Positions 21,990-33,574 of a stretch of DNA of 64,000 nt are shown here, piece after piece. How positions within the stretch are numbered: position 1 is the stretch's first letter; every line of letters begins with the position of its first letter. The stretch lies in NCBI GenBank assembly GCA_023374025.1, contig SIJG01000151.1, forward strand, positions 19,069 through 83,068, written 5' to 3'. A program made the position numbers and the translations under genes. The notes beneath the pieces are model-generated. The model was not told the DNA's origin. It did no database searches and saw only the letters and a program-made list of their open reading frames with translations. The DNA comes from Heterodera schachtii (Eukaryota; Nematoda; Chromadorea; Rhabditida; Heteroderidae).

Positions 21990-22745
21990 ATGAAAATTTT
22001 TAACAACTGTTTTTATTCGGCCGAACTCTTCCGGGCAATGAGAGTGGACTTCTTGAAAGGTTTTTTAGGTTTTATGGTTTTATCAATTCACAGTTTATAA
22101 AATTTTGCAGTTTTTTTAAATCTGAGAGGGTGGGGGCGAGAGAGTTATTCCCATTTGAGTAAATATTCTACAATTTATGAGCCATTTTATATCACCCCCC
22201 CCCCCCCCCCAAAAAAAACTGAAATTTTTCGAAAAAACGCTTTTTTCAAAACCGGCTCCGCCGAAACGTTAGAGCCTGGGATCTGTAATATAAAAATTTA
22301 ACGAAATCGGCTTTAAACCTGAAAAAAAAATTTTTTTCGTTTCGAAAAAATGTGTTTTTTTTTTCGAATTCGCTACAAATAAGACAAAAACGTTGTATTT
22401 TATGCCTAATTTTGATCCATTCTTTCCCTTTTCTCAGAGAATGCCCGAAAATGTGCCCGTCCGATCGGTGGTTGTTCAGGTCCAAGCCCACAATTAGGCT
22501 GATCAGTCCCTTTTCTACGCTTTTGGCGTCTCCGAAGATTCGCTGTTTTAATTTTCTAATTAAAAAGGGCAAATTAATTTAAATTAACCAATTTTTTTGG
22601 ATTTTGGAGGGTAGAGGCTTTAGCCCCCTCAGCCCCCCCCCCTAGCTACGCCCTTGATTCGGTCGATATGAAGGAGTGTAATGTTGTAAATTGTTCATCT
22701 GCAACAAGGAATTAATGCTTATAATGAGTTATTATGGGTTTAATT
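21990..22745. other. Intergenic; possible orphan exon on minus strand
   Basis: Poly-C tracts lie at 22196-22211 and 22634-22642. On the minus strand 22560-22440 reads LKQRIFGDAKSVEKGLISLI and continues to HIFGHSLRKGKEW without a stop; GC content is higher than around it. I do not recognise it and cannot attach other exons, so it may be a fragment of a host gene. Confidence 0.25.
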
Positions 22746-25285
22746 CAGGGCTCCCAAGTTTTTTTTCAAAATAAGACAAAATGACTCAAAAACTAAGATT
22801 CTGACCCCAAAAATAAGATTTTTTCTAAAACTGATAGTAGGGTGAAGGAAACGCAATAAAAACATGAAAAATCGACTTAAAACAATATTTTATTATCGTA
22901 AAAACAATTGAAATTGATTATCAAAAGTATTTTCCCATCCGCCGATTTTCTCCAACAATTTGTGATTGGAAATGAGCACGTGGTATATTTGTGGGCAAGA
23001 AAGATCATAATTGACTTTGGTTTGGACCAACGCTTTGACTGTTCCGACTTGCAACGAATTTCGAACATCCGTCCATTGTGAGCCGCAAAGAGAAAACACT
23101 CTCTCGACAAATGCATTTGAGACAGGCACGGAAAGTACGACGCTGACCAGCTTGAGCAGATTAGGCAAATCTGCTTCAAACCGCTTCTTCCACTTCTGTT
23201 CGGGAGTTAATTGTTGAAATTCATCATTTGGGAAAGAATTCAATATTTGGTTTGCTTCGCTAACATCGTCAAACAAATCATTTGTTAACTCGGGCGCAAT
23301 TTGTCGTGCGAGAGACAACGCATCGTCGTGGGGAATTTTGCGGGATACCAGAGCAACCCATTCCAACTTTTCCGGAAATCGGTCAACGCGATGCCATTTG
23401 TCCAAATACGCAGAACCGATGTGTAAAACGACTGAAAATTTTTGAAAATATGCAACCGACAATTTTTACTTGAAATTGTTCCTCCAACGCTTCGCGTTTG
23501 CTCTCCTCGACTTTCCCCATTGCCAAATCTGCACCATAAAACCTTTCACTTTTCCGTTGTTCAATTTTCCCTCTAAATTTGTCCATTTCCAGCAAAAGTT
23601 CGCGCAAAATGACTTTTTCTTTCTAAATTTATAAAAACAACATTTTCATTTAAGTTTAGTAAAACAACCTGAAAAAAGTCAATTGTCTTATTAAATAAGC
23701 CGAGAATGTGGTGTAAAAAATGAATGATCGCAAACGACTGTTCAGAAAAAACGAAAAAAAAGTCGTAAAGAAGTGCCGGACATTTGTCAGGTTTGGAAAA
23801 GTAGGCGATTAAGACAGATTCCATCCGAATAATTTTGCCCAACACGCTGTTCATTGATGTCCACCCTTGTCGGCCCATGACGATTCAAGAGTTCAAATTC
23901 AACCTAAATTAACACCTTAGAATGTTTCATTCCTTATTCCGCACCTCCAATTCCTCACAAAATCCTTTTAGCTCCTCAATTCGTTTGGTTGAATTTTTAA
24001 AATGCCCTGCCATTTTAAAAATTACTGCCTCAATGTCCATTGCTCTTCCTTCAATTCTCAAATTGTCCGTTGCCTTTTTCGCCGCATTGTGTAAAACATG
24101 GCACACACATCCCACACCAATCAATCGTTCATTTTGTTGTCTTAGACGGAAAAATAAATTGTTCTCTCCTGCGCGCTCTTCTCCACCGAAATTGGCTTTT
24201 GTGTTGTCCGCCGAAAGTGCCGTTAAATTTGATACATTCAAATCGTATTTTTCCATTATTTTGTTGATCCATTGGTGCACCTTTTATTGCAATTAAAAAT
24301 GCAAAAAATTGATCTCACTTCAAATGATGTTTCGCCCGGAAGTGACTCCAGGTCAATCAAACGGGTTTCAATACCATTGTCTTTTGTAAAAAACCGAACA
24401 ACAAGAGGAAAAAGTTTTTGATTCCCAAAGTTTGACGCATCGATCGATAAAGAGAATGGTTTGTCAGCCAGTTGTTCAACGATTTTTTTCACGGAATAAG
24501 GAGCCAACACGCCTTAACAACAATTGAAAAAAGTTTTGTATTTATACGATACCAGTTAGAATTTTTGATGTTTTTGTTTGCCCGCAACTTATTTTTTTCG
24601 CAATGGTAGAATCAGGAAAAATTGTGCGCAACAGTCCGTCAGAGGACAAACAATCCAACGAACAAAACGATTGGCAATGTTGTGCAGTGTTATACGCGAT
24701 AGTACCTATTAATTATAAAATTTTGATCAGAAAAAAGCCTGTTAACCTTCGGCCGCAAGAATTTTACGGTCTTCAGTTGAAGGAGCCGAAGTATTTGGCA
24801 AAAATTCCTGCAATGGAATTGATCTGTTTGCTGCTTTTGCCGCTTTCTGATGTTTTCCAGTTTTTTGGTGCAACGAAATTGCACTTTTCCCGATGGACAG
24901 CAGATTGATATCATCGTTGCAGACGACACAGAGGGCAAATTCTTCGCCTTTTCGACTTTTCTTTATGTGCCGGAATTCCTTTTCGTAGCTCTCCAAATAG
25001 ACATTTTTACGTTTTGGGGGCATCTTGGGCATTCACACTCAAGAAAAGGAAGTAAAATATAATTTATTTGAAAATCGAATAATTAAAAATATTCGCTACA
25101 ATAAAAAAAATAAGTAAAGTTATTCAATTTTGTAGGTTTTTATTTTCAAATCCAAAATCAGAACGAAATATGCACGTCGAGCCAAAAATAAGAAAAATCT
25201 TAGAAATAAGGACATTTTTATTTTCTAAGATCCGGCCCCTCCAAATAAGGACAAATCTTAGAAATAAGGACACTTGGGAGCCCTG
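22746..25285 (-). mobile_element. hAT transposon copy 2, 8-bp TSD, decayed
   Basis: Terminal repeats CAGGGCTCCCAAG and CTTGGGAGCCCTG bound 2540 bp; target duplication GTTTAATT is perfect (22738-22745, 25286-25293). Closely related to copy 1 throughout, but the subterminal word is AAATAAGGAC where copy 1 has AAAAAAGGAC at each repeat, and the terminal bases differ (GCTCCC against GCGGCC). Confidence 0.93.
22921..25032 (-). pseudogene. hAT transposase, frameshifted copy
   Basis: Exons correspond one to one to copy 1: 24747-25032, 24553-24705, 24319-24512, 23945-24280, then 23903 downward, and the last from about 23430. Exons 1 to 4 are open (CVVCNDD, HQKTGKH, SIDASNFGN, SADNTKANFGG). Exon 5 has one extra base near 23865 (ACAAGGGTGG where copy 1 has ACAAGATGG). 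The last exon lacks one base after SFYTSV, and another base is lost near the stop codon. These three shifts abolish a full-length product; the dimerisation block (VPVSNAFVERVFSL) is still readable. It could be mobilised in trans by copy 1 if the different ends are still recognised. Confidence 0.88.
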
Positions 25286-25293
25286 GTTTAATT

Positions 25294-25520
25294 GCCAATT
25301 CGAATGAGTTTTCATGCTTGAGTCAAGCAAATTTTTCCCAAAAATTATAATTCTTGTGCATTTTTCTGCAAAATTTCAACCCATTCTGATGAAAGTTTTT
25401 ATTCTGCTGAGGAAATTAACTTTTTTTTAAAAATTGAGGCCAACTTTTAATCGATTTTTTTTTATTGGAATTTTGCAGGATAATAGAAAACACTTAAGGC
25501 TATTGAAAGATATCAAAATT
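25294..25520. other. Intergenic with backbone relic
   Basis: TTTTGCAGGATAATAGAAAA and GCTATTGAAAGATATC resemble the inner part of the element at 3.8-4.2 kb. No gene seen. Confidence 0.3.
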
Positions 25521-26241
25521 TTAAAATTTCTTTTCATTCTCTTCTTTCACATTTTTCTCCTCATTTTCCGTTTTCTTTTTTAAGCAAATTTGTTTCCCTG
25601 TTAAAATGCCACACTCCTCCATTGTCATTTCGTCACCAAGAATAGATGCCGTCTCTTGTATTAAGAGTTTTTGCCCCTCGAGCGGAATGCCAACCTTCGC
25701 TTTGATCTTCTCTTTCAACATTTTCACAGTGTCCGTCATTTTCACTTCAACGGACAATTTTTTGCCGTTATCATACCAAACATCAACTTCAATTTTATCA
25801 AAGTCCATGAAAATGGTTGTTTTTTCAATTTGGCATTGATTGGATGAGATTTGACGACACTTTTTAATGCCATAATCATTCATTGTTTTTGCATTCTCAA
25901 GCTCAACATTGTTGTATTGTAGTGTTTGTCCTATGGGCCGATTTCCCATTTGATTTTTGATCTTTTGCTTCAACATTTGCACAGTGTCCGGTGCCATTCA
26001 CCCAAATGGTGAGCTTTATCTCTCCGTTCTCCTCATTTGCTTTTTTCTTTTTTATATATATATATACGCAAATTTGAAATTCATCAATGGACAATAAAAT
26101 TTGTGCCCCTTTTCGAATGCCATTATATTCTTCCATTTGTTTGCTGTCATTGAGCACAACTTCATCTACACCATATTTCAGTGTCAGCCTTTGGGTGTCA
26201 GATTTAATGTGCTTTTTCGGTGGGTTTAATGGGTGTACAGA
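25521..26241 (-). pseudogene. Tandem ubiquitin-like domain gene, 5-prime truncated and frameshifted
   Basis: On the minus strand the open frame upstream of 25995 reads SDTQRLTLKYGVDEVVLNDS, KQMEEYNGIRKGAQ, then LSIDEF and IKLTIWVNGT; the next frame continues APDTVQMLKQKIKNQMGN, KTMNDYGI, then IEVDVWYDNGKKLSVEVK, DTVKMLKEKIKAKVGIPLEG and MTMEECGILTGKQI. These are the beta1-beta2, alpha1 and final strands of ubiquitin folds, at least three in tandem. One base change of frame lies at about 25990, and an in-frame TAA at about 26240 stands where more N-terminal sequence is expected. No signal peptide remains. It is related in design to the intact gene at 50.9 kb. The lysine- and glutamate-rich C-terminus has no Gly-Gly. 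Confidence 0.75.
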
Positions 26242-26541
26242 TTAGTGATGCTGGAAAAAGTTCGGGATTTCGAGTCTCGGTCTCGATCGAGATTTGAGAC
26301 TGATACTTTCTTACACACTTAAATTTTCTTTACGACAACAAAATGATTTGCAATAAATAAACAATTAATAAAATTACTCAATTTAACAAGTAGTGCCAAA
26401 TGAAATAATAAGCAACCAGCCCCTATATTTCGAATTGCTAAAAAACTCATAATTTTACTATGTTCTAAAACCGATGAAAATATTTTTCGTCCCGTCATGT
26501 GAACCCGACCTGCACTAAGTCAAAAAGTCCAAACCCCTGCT

Positions 26542-26722
26542 TACATTCCGCGTTGTCCGTGCTTCCCGGCTTGTCCATGTGTTTTGAATTTATTTATTAT
26601 TATTGCTAATTTAAAAGTAAATGCTCACAATGCATCCTTTGAACGGTGTATTTTTCCAATGCTTGGCGTGGAGGCCGGGAATGCCGTCTTTGCCGGGAAT
26701 GCCCGGTAGTCCGGGCGGTCTA
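26542..26722 (-). pseudogene. Collagen gene relic
   Basis: Minus strand 26722-26640 reads PPGLPGIPGKDGIPGLHA, a Gly-X-Y run preceded by an ATAG acceptor-like border. A second short block, 26585-26542, reads HGQAGKHGQRGM and a stop, also Gly-X-Y. Only 4 to 5 triplets are present in each block and no N-terminal or cysteine-knot exons are nearby, so this is a fragment of a nematode cuticle-type collagen. 26723-27340 is AT-rich with no gene seen. Confidence 0.55.
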
Positions 26723-27360
26723 TGGTTAATTTGGCATAATGTAAATTAATATATATTTTTTATTGCAATTTTGTTAAGAAATTTTTAAATGGCCAACAGC
26801 GCCAAAAGTATTAAGTGAAAAACAGTAGCTATGCAATAATATTGTATGAATAAATGGCAATAGTTTTTGGTCAAACTTCAGCGAGGCGCATTATTTGCCT
26901 TTTTTATTAGCTGAGTCAACTCGAAGCAAAATGGTGGCCTTAATGATGAGTCATATGCATAATTTTTGGTCTTTCTTTGATATTTATTTTAACACCCGCA
27001 CATTTTAATTTAATGCAACATTTTAAAAATAAACTTTGATATTGAATGCATAAATTAACGCGGCATTTCTGCGGTGAATATCCAAAAGTCGATGATTTTT
27101 GGATTTTGGTTCAACATTGTTTATATATAAATAAATAAAATATTTTAAAATTTTATGGTGTAAATAAAAATGATTAAAAATATTTTGTTTATTATTATAA
27201 GCTTTATTTTTTTTTTGCACTTCGGTAACCGTTCCGAAGATGAGCCGAAAAATAAAATTTGCAAATTGCATTTAACAATTGACAATAAACGTATATAAAA
27301 TTTTTAAAGGATTTTGGACGGAAAAAAGGTGTAATTTATACATTAAACATAATTGTTAAA

Positions 27361-27945
27361 ATGTTTTTATTCTGTATGTCAATTCTTCTGACATACAGAG
27401 GATTTACTGTAGGTGGTGTTTCTTATTACGGAGGTAATTTTAAATATTTTGAAATTAATTTTAATTTAAAATTATTCTTGCAAATAGCAAATATTTTTGT
27501 TTAATTTAAAACATATTATTTTTATATTGGGAAGATTTTGGAATTTATTTCTAATTCCCTTTGCACAGGAGTCTGCCATTGGCCAAAAGCATCCAGATAT
27601 AACCCGGAAATCGTTGTCCCAAAACGTGGCCTTTGTCAATTTGGCAAATAACGTCAATGATGAAGATTTAACTTTTAATTTATTACACGAAATATCCCAT
27701 TTGCTAGGAAGCGGGGTCAGCAACTTTTTATTTAGTTAATTAACACGACAAAGATAAGAAAGATTGTGCCAATGAATTAAATATTATGAGTGACAAAATT
27801 CTTCCCCCGGGCCATGAAGGTCGTTTAAGTTGGTCAACGTGCAGCAAAGCTGCGATGGGAAATTATTTGAAAAACATCTTGAAATACCCCAAAGGTTTAA
27901 GTATAATAAACTTGCAACATCAAAATTGTTTTGAATGATGTGTAT
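27361..27945 (+). pseudogene. M12B (ADAM/ADAMTS-like) metalloprotease fragment
   Basis: Three blocks align with a reprolysin catalytic domain. 27361-27434 reads ILLTYRGFTVGGVSYYGG (the LLT..F.G.TVG.AYVGG segment) and ends at a GTAATT donor. 27571-27716, after TTGCACAG, reads VAFVNLANNVNDEDLTFNLL, then HEISHLLGSG, the zinc-binding helix with catalytic Glu. 27752 onward reads HDKDKKDCANELNIMSDKIL, completing the HExxHxxGxxHD motif, then RLSWSTCSK. The last two blocks cannot be joined with a normal acceptor: a TAA lies in frame just before HD. No signal, propeptide, disintegrin or other domains are found. 27946-28290 shows no gene. Confidence 0.65.
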
Positions 27946-28289
27946 ATTTTATATCTTTTTTTTTTTGTATATAATTTGAATAATATAATTCACTTTATTG
28001 TAATATTGCACAGTAAATTTTTTTCTTTTTGTATTGCTTATTTCTGTTTTATTTAATTTAAAAAATAATTATGGCATTATTAACTTAAGTAACGGGTAAT
28101 TTTTGAAACAATAAACTGTAATTAAATTTTTTGGCATGAAAAATAAGTCTTATCAAAATATTCAATCAGTGCCATCCCAAAATAAGAGTGACCAGCAACA
28201 GCGAATAATCGCCACTTGTGAGATGGCGAGATAAGAGCCGAGGAGGACCAAAACCTACCCAAAAAAGATAATTAGGTATTTATTCGTCC

Positions 28290-30045
28290 TCTAACGTTAC
28301 TTCGTTATGGCGTACCAACTTTTCTTTTTTACTATTTTTCCAAAGTCTTTTTTTTTGCGCTGAATACGAAGCTTTCATTATTTTTCCAACCCCAACATAT
28401 TTAAGAGTAATATGTGAATTTTTACATGAAAAATATTAAAACATTTTTCTTAGGCATATTTAGCAATTTTCAATAACGGATTCTTTTTCATTGTAGATAA
28501 ACGAAAAAAGGCACCAAAAATCGCAAAAAGGCACTATAATAGACACAAAAAAATCCAAAAAAGGCATGAAAAGGCACAAACCCCTAAAAAAGCATGAAAA
28601 TAGGCATAAAATTTTTGAACGCACATTTTCATGAAATTTTAAATGAATTGTCAGTCAAAATCACATAAAAAATAATTTAAATTTTGTGTTGCGAACTTTC
28701 TGGATAATTTTTCATTTGTAGGGGTGGGGAGTATTTTTTCAATTATTTGAAAGGTCAATTCTTAATGGTCTATTTTTCATTTTTTAACCATTTTTCTTAT
28801 GAAATTTATTAAAATTATAAAAAAGCCACCCAAAAATGCCAAAAAAGGCACCAAAATGCCAAAAAAGGCACCAAAATGCCAAAAAAGGCATTTAAAGCAC
28901 GAAAACCCCGAAAAAGGAAAAAAAAAATTATAAAAGTGATCGAAGAAGCTTCGAAACAAATGGAAAATGCTTTCTTTATGCTTAATATATTGAAACAAAC
29001 GCACCGAAAAAAAGGTTTTTGCCTCAAATCGGTTTCCCTATTTATTAGTTTGAAAATTGCAATTTTTTAATTACATTTTTTATGGAAATTGAAAGAGACA
29101 TTTAGAAATGCAAATTAAATACACAACTTCTCTAATAATCTCTTACATTATATCAGGGACATAGTGCTCGGTGGTAAAACACCAAACATTAAGCTTATCT
29201 AATTATTAGGGACGTGAATTTTAGTGAAGAAAAATCCCGAAATAGTTAACTAAAATAGTGAGTAAAAATGCCAAAATAGTGACAAAATAGTGAAAAAAAA
29301 GTCCAAAATAGTGACGAATAGTGACATAATTTTTGCCAAAATTGAGCAAAAAATAATTTTTATTCACTGGCTGCAGTTGCAAATGAGGTACATTTCCTTT
29401 CTTACATTTTTTTTAGCAAATATGGAAATTTTTAAACCAAAAATTTTGTCAAGAAAAAAAATTTGGTGAAAAAATTTTTATGAAAATTTTCCAATTCTTA
29501 GTGGTATTTTTTGAAAAAAAATTTTAGGTCGATTCTTAGGGGTGCTTTTTTTGAAATTTTTTTGGTCGATTCTTAGGGGTGTATTTTTTGGTTTTATTCC
29601 ATTTTTGTTAAGGAATTTTGCCCAAAAATGTCAAAATAGTGAAAAAATAGTGACAAAACGCCAAAATAGTGATTTTTAACTATTTTAGTGACGAAGTCGC
29701 CAAAATAGTGATTTCTAGTGACCGATAATGACATCAGAATCGAAAATTTTTAATGCGGAAATGCGTTTTTTGAGCTCCTTTCTTCAAATCAATTGAGCAA
29801 AAAAAATAGTTAAAACCTAAAATTCACGTCCCTACTAATTATGTGATCAGAAATCTTTTTCACTTTTTTCTTATAGAAATTCACGTATCTCATGTAAAAG
29901 AAATAGAATTGAAAAAATAATGCGAGATTCGTATTCTTCAACGCAAAAAATTACGCCTGAAAATTAAAAAAAAAAAATCATGAAATGCGGCGCCATAACG
30001 GAAGTAGTTTACCATGGCGTTTGGTATACTATTAACGGAAAAGTG
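28290..30045. repeat. Nested repeat block with TTCGTTATGGCG-type ends
   Basis: ACTTCGTTATGGCGTACCAA near 28300 is inverted as GGCGCCATAACGGAAGTAG near 29990. The block includes a GGCAC-word region (28490-29055: AAAAAGGCAC and TGCCAAAAAAGGCAC repeats, right end TTTCCCTA) and the AATAGTGAC-word element listed separately. Limits of the outer element are approximate. Confidence 0.4.
29207..29834. mobile_element. hAT-like MITE, AATAGTGAC word, copy 1
   Basis: Ends TAGGGACGTGAATTTTAGTG and the inverted ATTCACGTCCCTA; perfect target duplication CTAATTAT (29199-29206, 29835-29842). The word AATAGTGA(C) occurs about ten times through both arms. Center carries GATTCTTAGGGGTG repeats and TTTATTCCATTTTTGTTAA; the right arm carries GAGCTCCTTTCTTCAA. 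Two sister copies at 58.8 and 60.2 kb. Confidence 0.9.
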
Positions 30046-30246
30046 CCCCTAAAATTTTTTTGGTCGGTTTTTTAGTGATCTTTGGTTTTCACCTTGACGA
30101 ATTTTTTAGCTCGTCATTCTTGAAAATTTTGGCACAATTATGGGTTTTTTTTCTATTCTTTTGTGATTTTTTTAAAATCCTATCGAATTGAAGGCTTTAT
30201 TCATTTCCAAAATTGAATCAAATATTTCCAGTCATTTTTGGCTGCA

Positions 30247-30710
30247 ATGATCGAGCGCGCCCTGGCACTTATTTTGGCATATTCTTTCCTCACATGCTTA
30301 ATCGGGTGATCAGTGAATTAATCAATTATATATTTTTATATTTTGTCATCATTATAAAAATTAACAAATAATAATTAAATTAAAATTTCAACGCAATTAA
30401 AAAAATAATAATCGTTTGTTGTTTTGGGTCAATCAATTCAATGCATGCCAATGAAATGAAAGAGCAGAGTTGCATGGCCCCCTTTCATGCCAATTCACAG
30501 TTTAAGCACAAACCGATGGTGCAGCCTCTGAACTATGCCAATTTAGGTACAATTTGAAATTATAAAAATTTTTAATAAATTTTATTTGAGTTTTTACCAA
30601 TTTTTACGGATACTATTTGAGTACAAGGAAATGCGGATCGATACGGACCAATCAAACTTCAGCTGTGCTTTTATGACAAAAAGTGGGTGTTCACTAAGCT
30701 GAATGTTTAA
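30247..30710 (+). other. Possible small secreted-protein gene, unjoined exons
   Basis: 30247-30305 reads MIERALALILAYSFLTCLIG with a GTGATC donor, a plausible signal peptide. 30501-30546 follows TTCACAG and reads FKHKPMVQPLNYANL with a GTACAA donor. 30628-30710 reads NADRYGPIKLQLCFYDKKW and ends in TAA. Exons two and three join in frame; the first does not join exon two in the open frame, so another exon is missing or the gene is broken. No family recognised. Confidence 0.35.
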
Positions 30711-31269
30711 AATGCTCATAAATTAGAGAATAGCTTAAGTGTTTGGCATAGCCAAAAATAGGTTAATTAATATTTTAGCGATTAACTTTAATTTAACACG
30801 ATAAAAACGGATATTTTTGCGAAAAAATTGAAGAGTTTCTCTCACTTATGTCGCAAATTTTAAACGTTTTCGACCAAAAGTATTGCTCAACTTAGCGATA
30901 AATGGACTTTTTAAAGTGGCTAAATTACCAATTTCCAACCGAAGAAAATCGGGTTCACTAGTCGAAAAACACTAAAAATTTAAAGCAATAAGCCAAGAAA
31001 TGTTATTAATTTAACAAAAAAAAAACCCACCTTTTTGGGACATATTGAAGTTTATCGATAAATTATATATTTTTACCGAAGCCGAACATTATAAGTTTTA
31101 AAAAAAAGTTTCCAATGTCCCTCAGACCGTTGACAGCGATAATTAGCGCGATAGATATGCGGTACCATAATGATGTGGTGGTGGATCGACATTGGACAGC
31201 CAACACCAGCGAGCCGAAATGGGAAATGAACACCCATTCGGGGCCAATTTTGGGTATTTTAGTCCGTAT

Positions 31270-31308
31270 AAATATTTTTTAAATATATATATATATATAT
31301 ATATATAT
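31270..31308. repeat. AT microsatellite
   Basis: About 13 TA units at 31280-31308. 30711-31269 otherwise shows no gene. Confidence 0.8.
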
Positions 31309-31316
31309 TTTACGAC

Positions 31317-32655
31317 AGGACTCCCAGCGAAAATTTTTCGAAATAAGGACACCACTGGTTAAAAATAAGGATTTGGGCACAAAAATAAAGACATCTTTTA
31401 AAACACACTCCAAAGGTTAAAATTGCATTTTTTAGCATATTTTTCCTTATGGCAGTATTTTTTAGTTATCAGGCTTTGAAATGAATTTTCATAATTTTGA
31501 AAAGAAGGCAGGCGGTGCCATTTTGAAAATTTATGGCCCATTTATTAACAGATTTTCTCCGAGAATAGTCAATTATGGGTCCTATTTTTAATTTTCAAAA
31601 GAAATGAGTGACCGGTGGTGCTAACCAGAAATGTCACGGAATCCCGATTTCCGGTCTTTTTGGGTCCGGAATTCCGGTTTCCGGAATTTTTTGGGAGCCC
31701 GGAATTCCGATTTTCTGAATTTCAGGCTAAATTTCGAAAATTTTCGGAAAAAATTTCAAATTTTTTCCCCAAAATTATCTCAAAATTTCCCAATATTTAC
31801 CTTTTTTTTAATCAAAATCTGTTAAAAATCACACCAAAATTTAGAAAATCTACCCGGTGGCGCCTATCGGAACCACCGGTCTCTGTCCCTTTGAGTCCAT
31901 AAAAATATCAAAAGATACGCCCAAAATACATGAATAAGAAAGAGTTTAAGTTATCGTGGTGAATAAAAATAATATTATTTATTTATTTTACTGTGCTCTT
32001 TTCGCTGTTTTAATTTTAAGCTTTGGAAGAATTATTGAAATTTTATTTGTTTTTATCGTCTTTCTTTTTTTTTCGAGAAATCCTTATCCATGTCGACATT
32101 TTGGAAACTTGATCAGATTGTCCGGAAAAACCGGATTTTAAATTCTGCACCTGTCCGGGTCTAATTCATGAATTGTCCGGAATTTTTCAAAAATTCTAAT
32201 CTCATTATAGCCATTGTACCTATCAATTGTTAATTTGTTATAAAATTTTTCGTAATTTTGTGGTAAAAATTTTTTTTTTTAATGTCCGATTTCCGGCCTT
32301 TTTGGGTGTCGGAATTCCTTTTCCGATTTCCGGAATTTATTGGGAGTTCCGATTTCCAATTTCCGGAATTTTTGGAGCCCCGGAATTCCGGTTTCCGAAA
32401 TTTTTTTGGGCGTCGTTTGACATCCCTGGTGCTGACAGGCGCCGCAGGAAATTTAAGAAAAAAATAAGAAAACGCTAAAAAAATTGTAAAATAGGAATTT
32501 TTCTTATTTTTTTTTACCTCAGAGTAGGAAATAAGGACAAAATAAGGATCCTAAGCTCAAATAAGGACGAATCTTAGAAATAAGGACTTTCTAATTTATA
32601 AGGATTCGACCCCCATCGAAAAATCCTTATAAATATGGACGAATGGAAGCCCTGT
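31317..32655. mobile_element. Nonautonomous hAT-type element, AATAAGGAC word, with nested TTCCGGAATTCC block
   Basis: Left end CAGGACTCCCAGCG and right end (inverted) CAGGGCTTCCATTCG resemble hAT copy 2. The word AATAAGGA(C) recurs near both ends (31338, 31365, 32527-32590). Flanks TTTTACGA and TTATACGG agree at six of eight positions, a likely old target duplication. Inside, 31630-31730 and 32281-32430 hold words GGAATTCCGG and GATTTCCGG in both halves, probably a second, nested element. No transposase. Confidence 0.6.
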
Positions 32656-33053
32656 TATACGGTTTCAACAGGGATGTAATTCCGATGTTACGAAAAAAAT
32701 TGGAACCGAACTAATTTTGTCATTTTTGACTTTTTAGTCGAGACCGAGACTATTGTGCATCACTAAAATTTAAAAAAAAACATTTCGGAAATTGGAACTC
32801 GGGAGCCTCAAAAAATCAGAATCGTATACGGAATTCCGATCCCTCAAAAAAGTTAGTAAATTTTTTAAAATGTCAATCTTTGTTGTTTTGGGATATATTT
32901 TTTACGAAAAAGAGTAAATTTTGGAGAATTTTCCGATAAATTTAGAAAAAGATTTAAAAATTTTGCCTTAAATGCGGAATGGAATTTCGACCCAAAACGT
33001 CGAAAATCACAGAAATAGAAAAACGGAATTCCGTGAACATTCCTGTTTCACAG

Positions 33054-33367
33054 GTGGTTGCTGTGGTGCTTTGACTGGAACAATGAAGGATGGCATTTTT
33101 TACGGCTCATTTGAGTATATTTTGAGACGGCATAATCTTTACATCTTATTTAATGTACATATTTTCAGGAATAGCCAAGAAAGGTTCGACATCCGTGCGG
33201 CCCGTTCAGCATTCACTGACCAAGAAATCCAATCGCTCGGCAACTTCCACACTTTCATTGTGCCGACGCTCAGTGTTATGGAGCCAAAACGCGTGAAACG
33301 GCTCCGTTTTGAGAATTTGATGAAGAAAGGATTATTCAAACCACGATTCCGCCCCATTAACTCTTAA
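33054..33367 (+). other. 3-prime part of an unrecognised host gene
   Basis: Exon 33054-33114 (after TTTCACAG, donor GTATAT) reads GCCGALTGTMKDGIFYGSFE and exon 33179-33367 (after ATTTTCAG) reads NSQERFDIRAARSAFTDQEI, then GNFHTFIVPTLSVMEPKRVK and ends KPRFRPINS with TAA. The exons join in phase. No domain recognised; the C-terminus is basic. Upstream sequence is repeat-derived, so the 5-prime part is either far away or lost. 32656-33050 otherwise holds diverged repeat sequence. Confidence 0.45.
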
Positions 33368-33574
33368 TTTTCCATTTCTCAGTAGTTGATTATGATATTC
33401 GCCCCCTCCCTCCATGTTTCACCAAAACAAAAAATTTGCCTCGGGCGTAACCATAAAAAAAATCCTAAAGAATGAATGGAACTTAAAAAATTAATAAACA
33501 TGAGTTGTTATATCATTTTGCCACAAATGGGATGAGTATAAAAAATGGTGTGCCAGCAGTCATTGAATGATGAT

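Noticed and set aside
28490..29840. Regularly spaced short repeats suggestive of a CRISPR array
   Set aside because: Repeats are 9-10 bp, symmetric in two arms with TSDs, in a eukaryotic context; they are MITE words.
31615..31902. Phe/Pro-rich frames around 31.6-31.9 and 32.2-32.5 kb
   Set aside because: Made by the repeated TTCCGGAATTCC words of a nested element.
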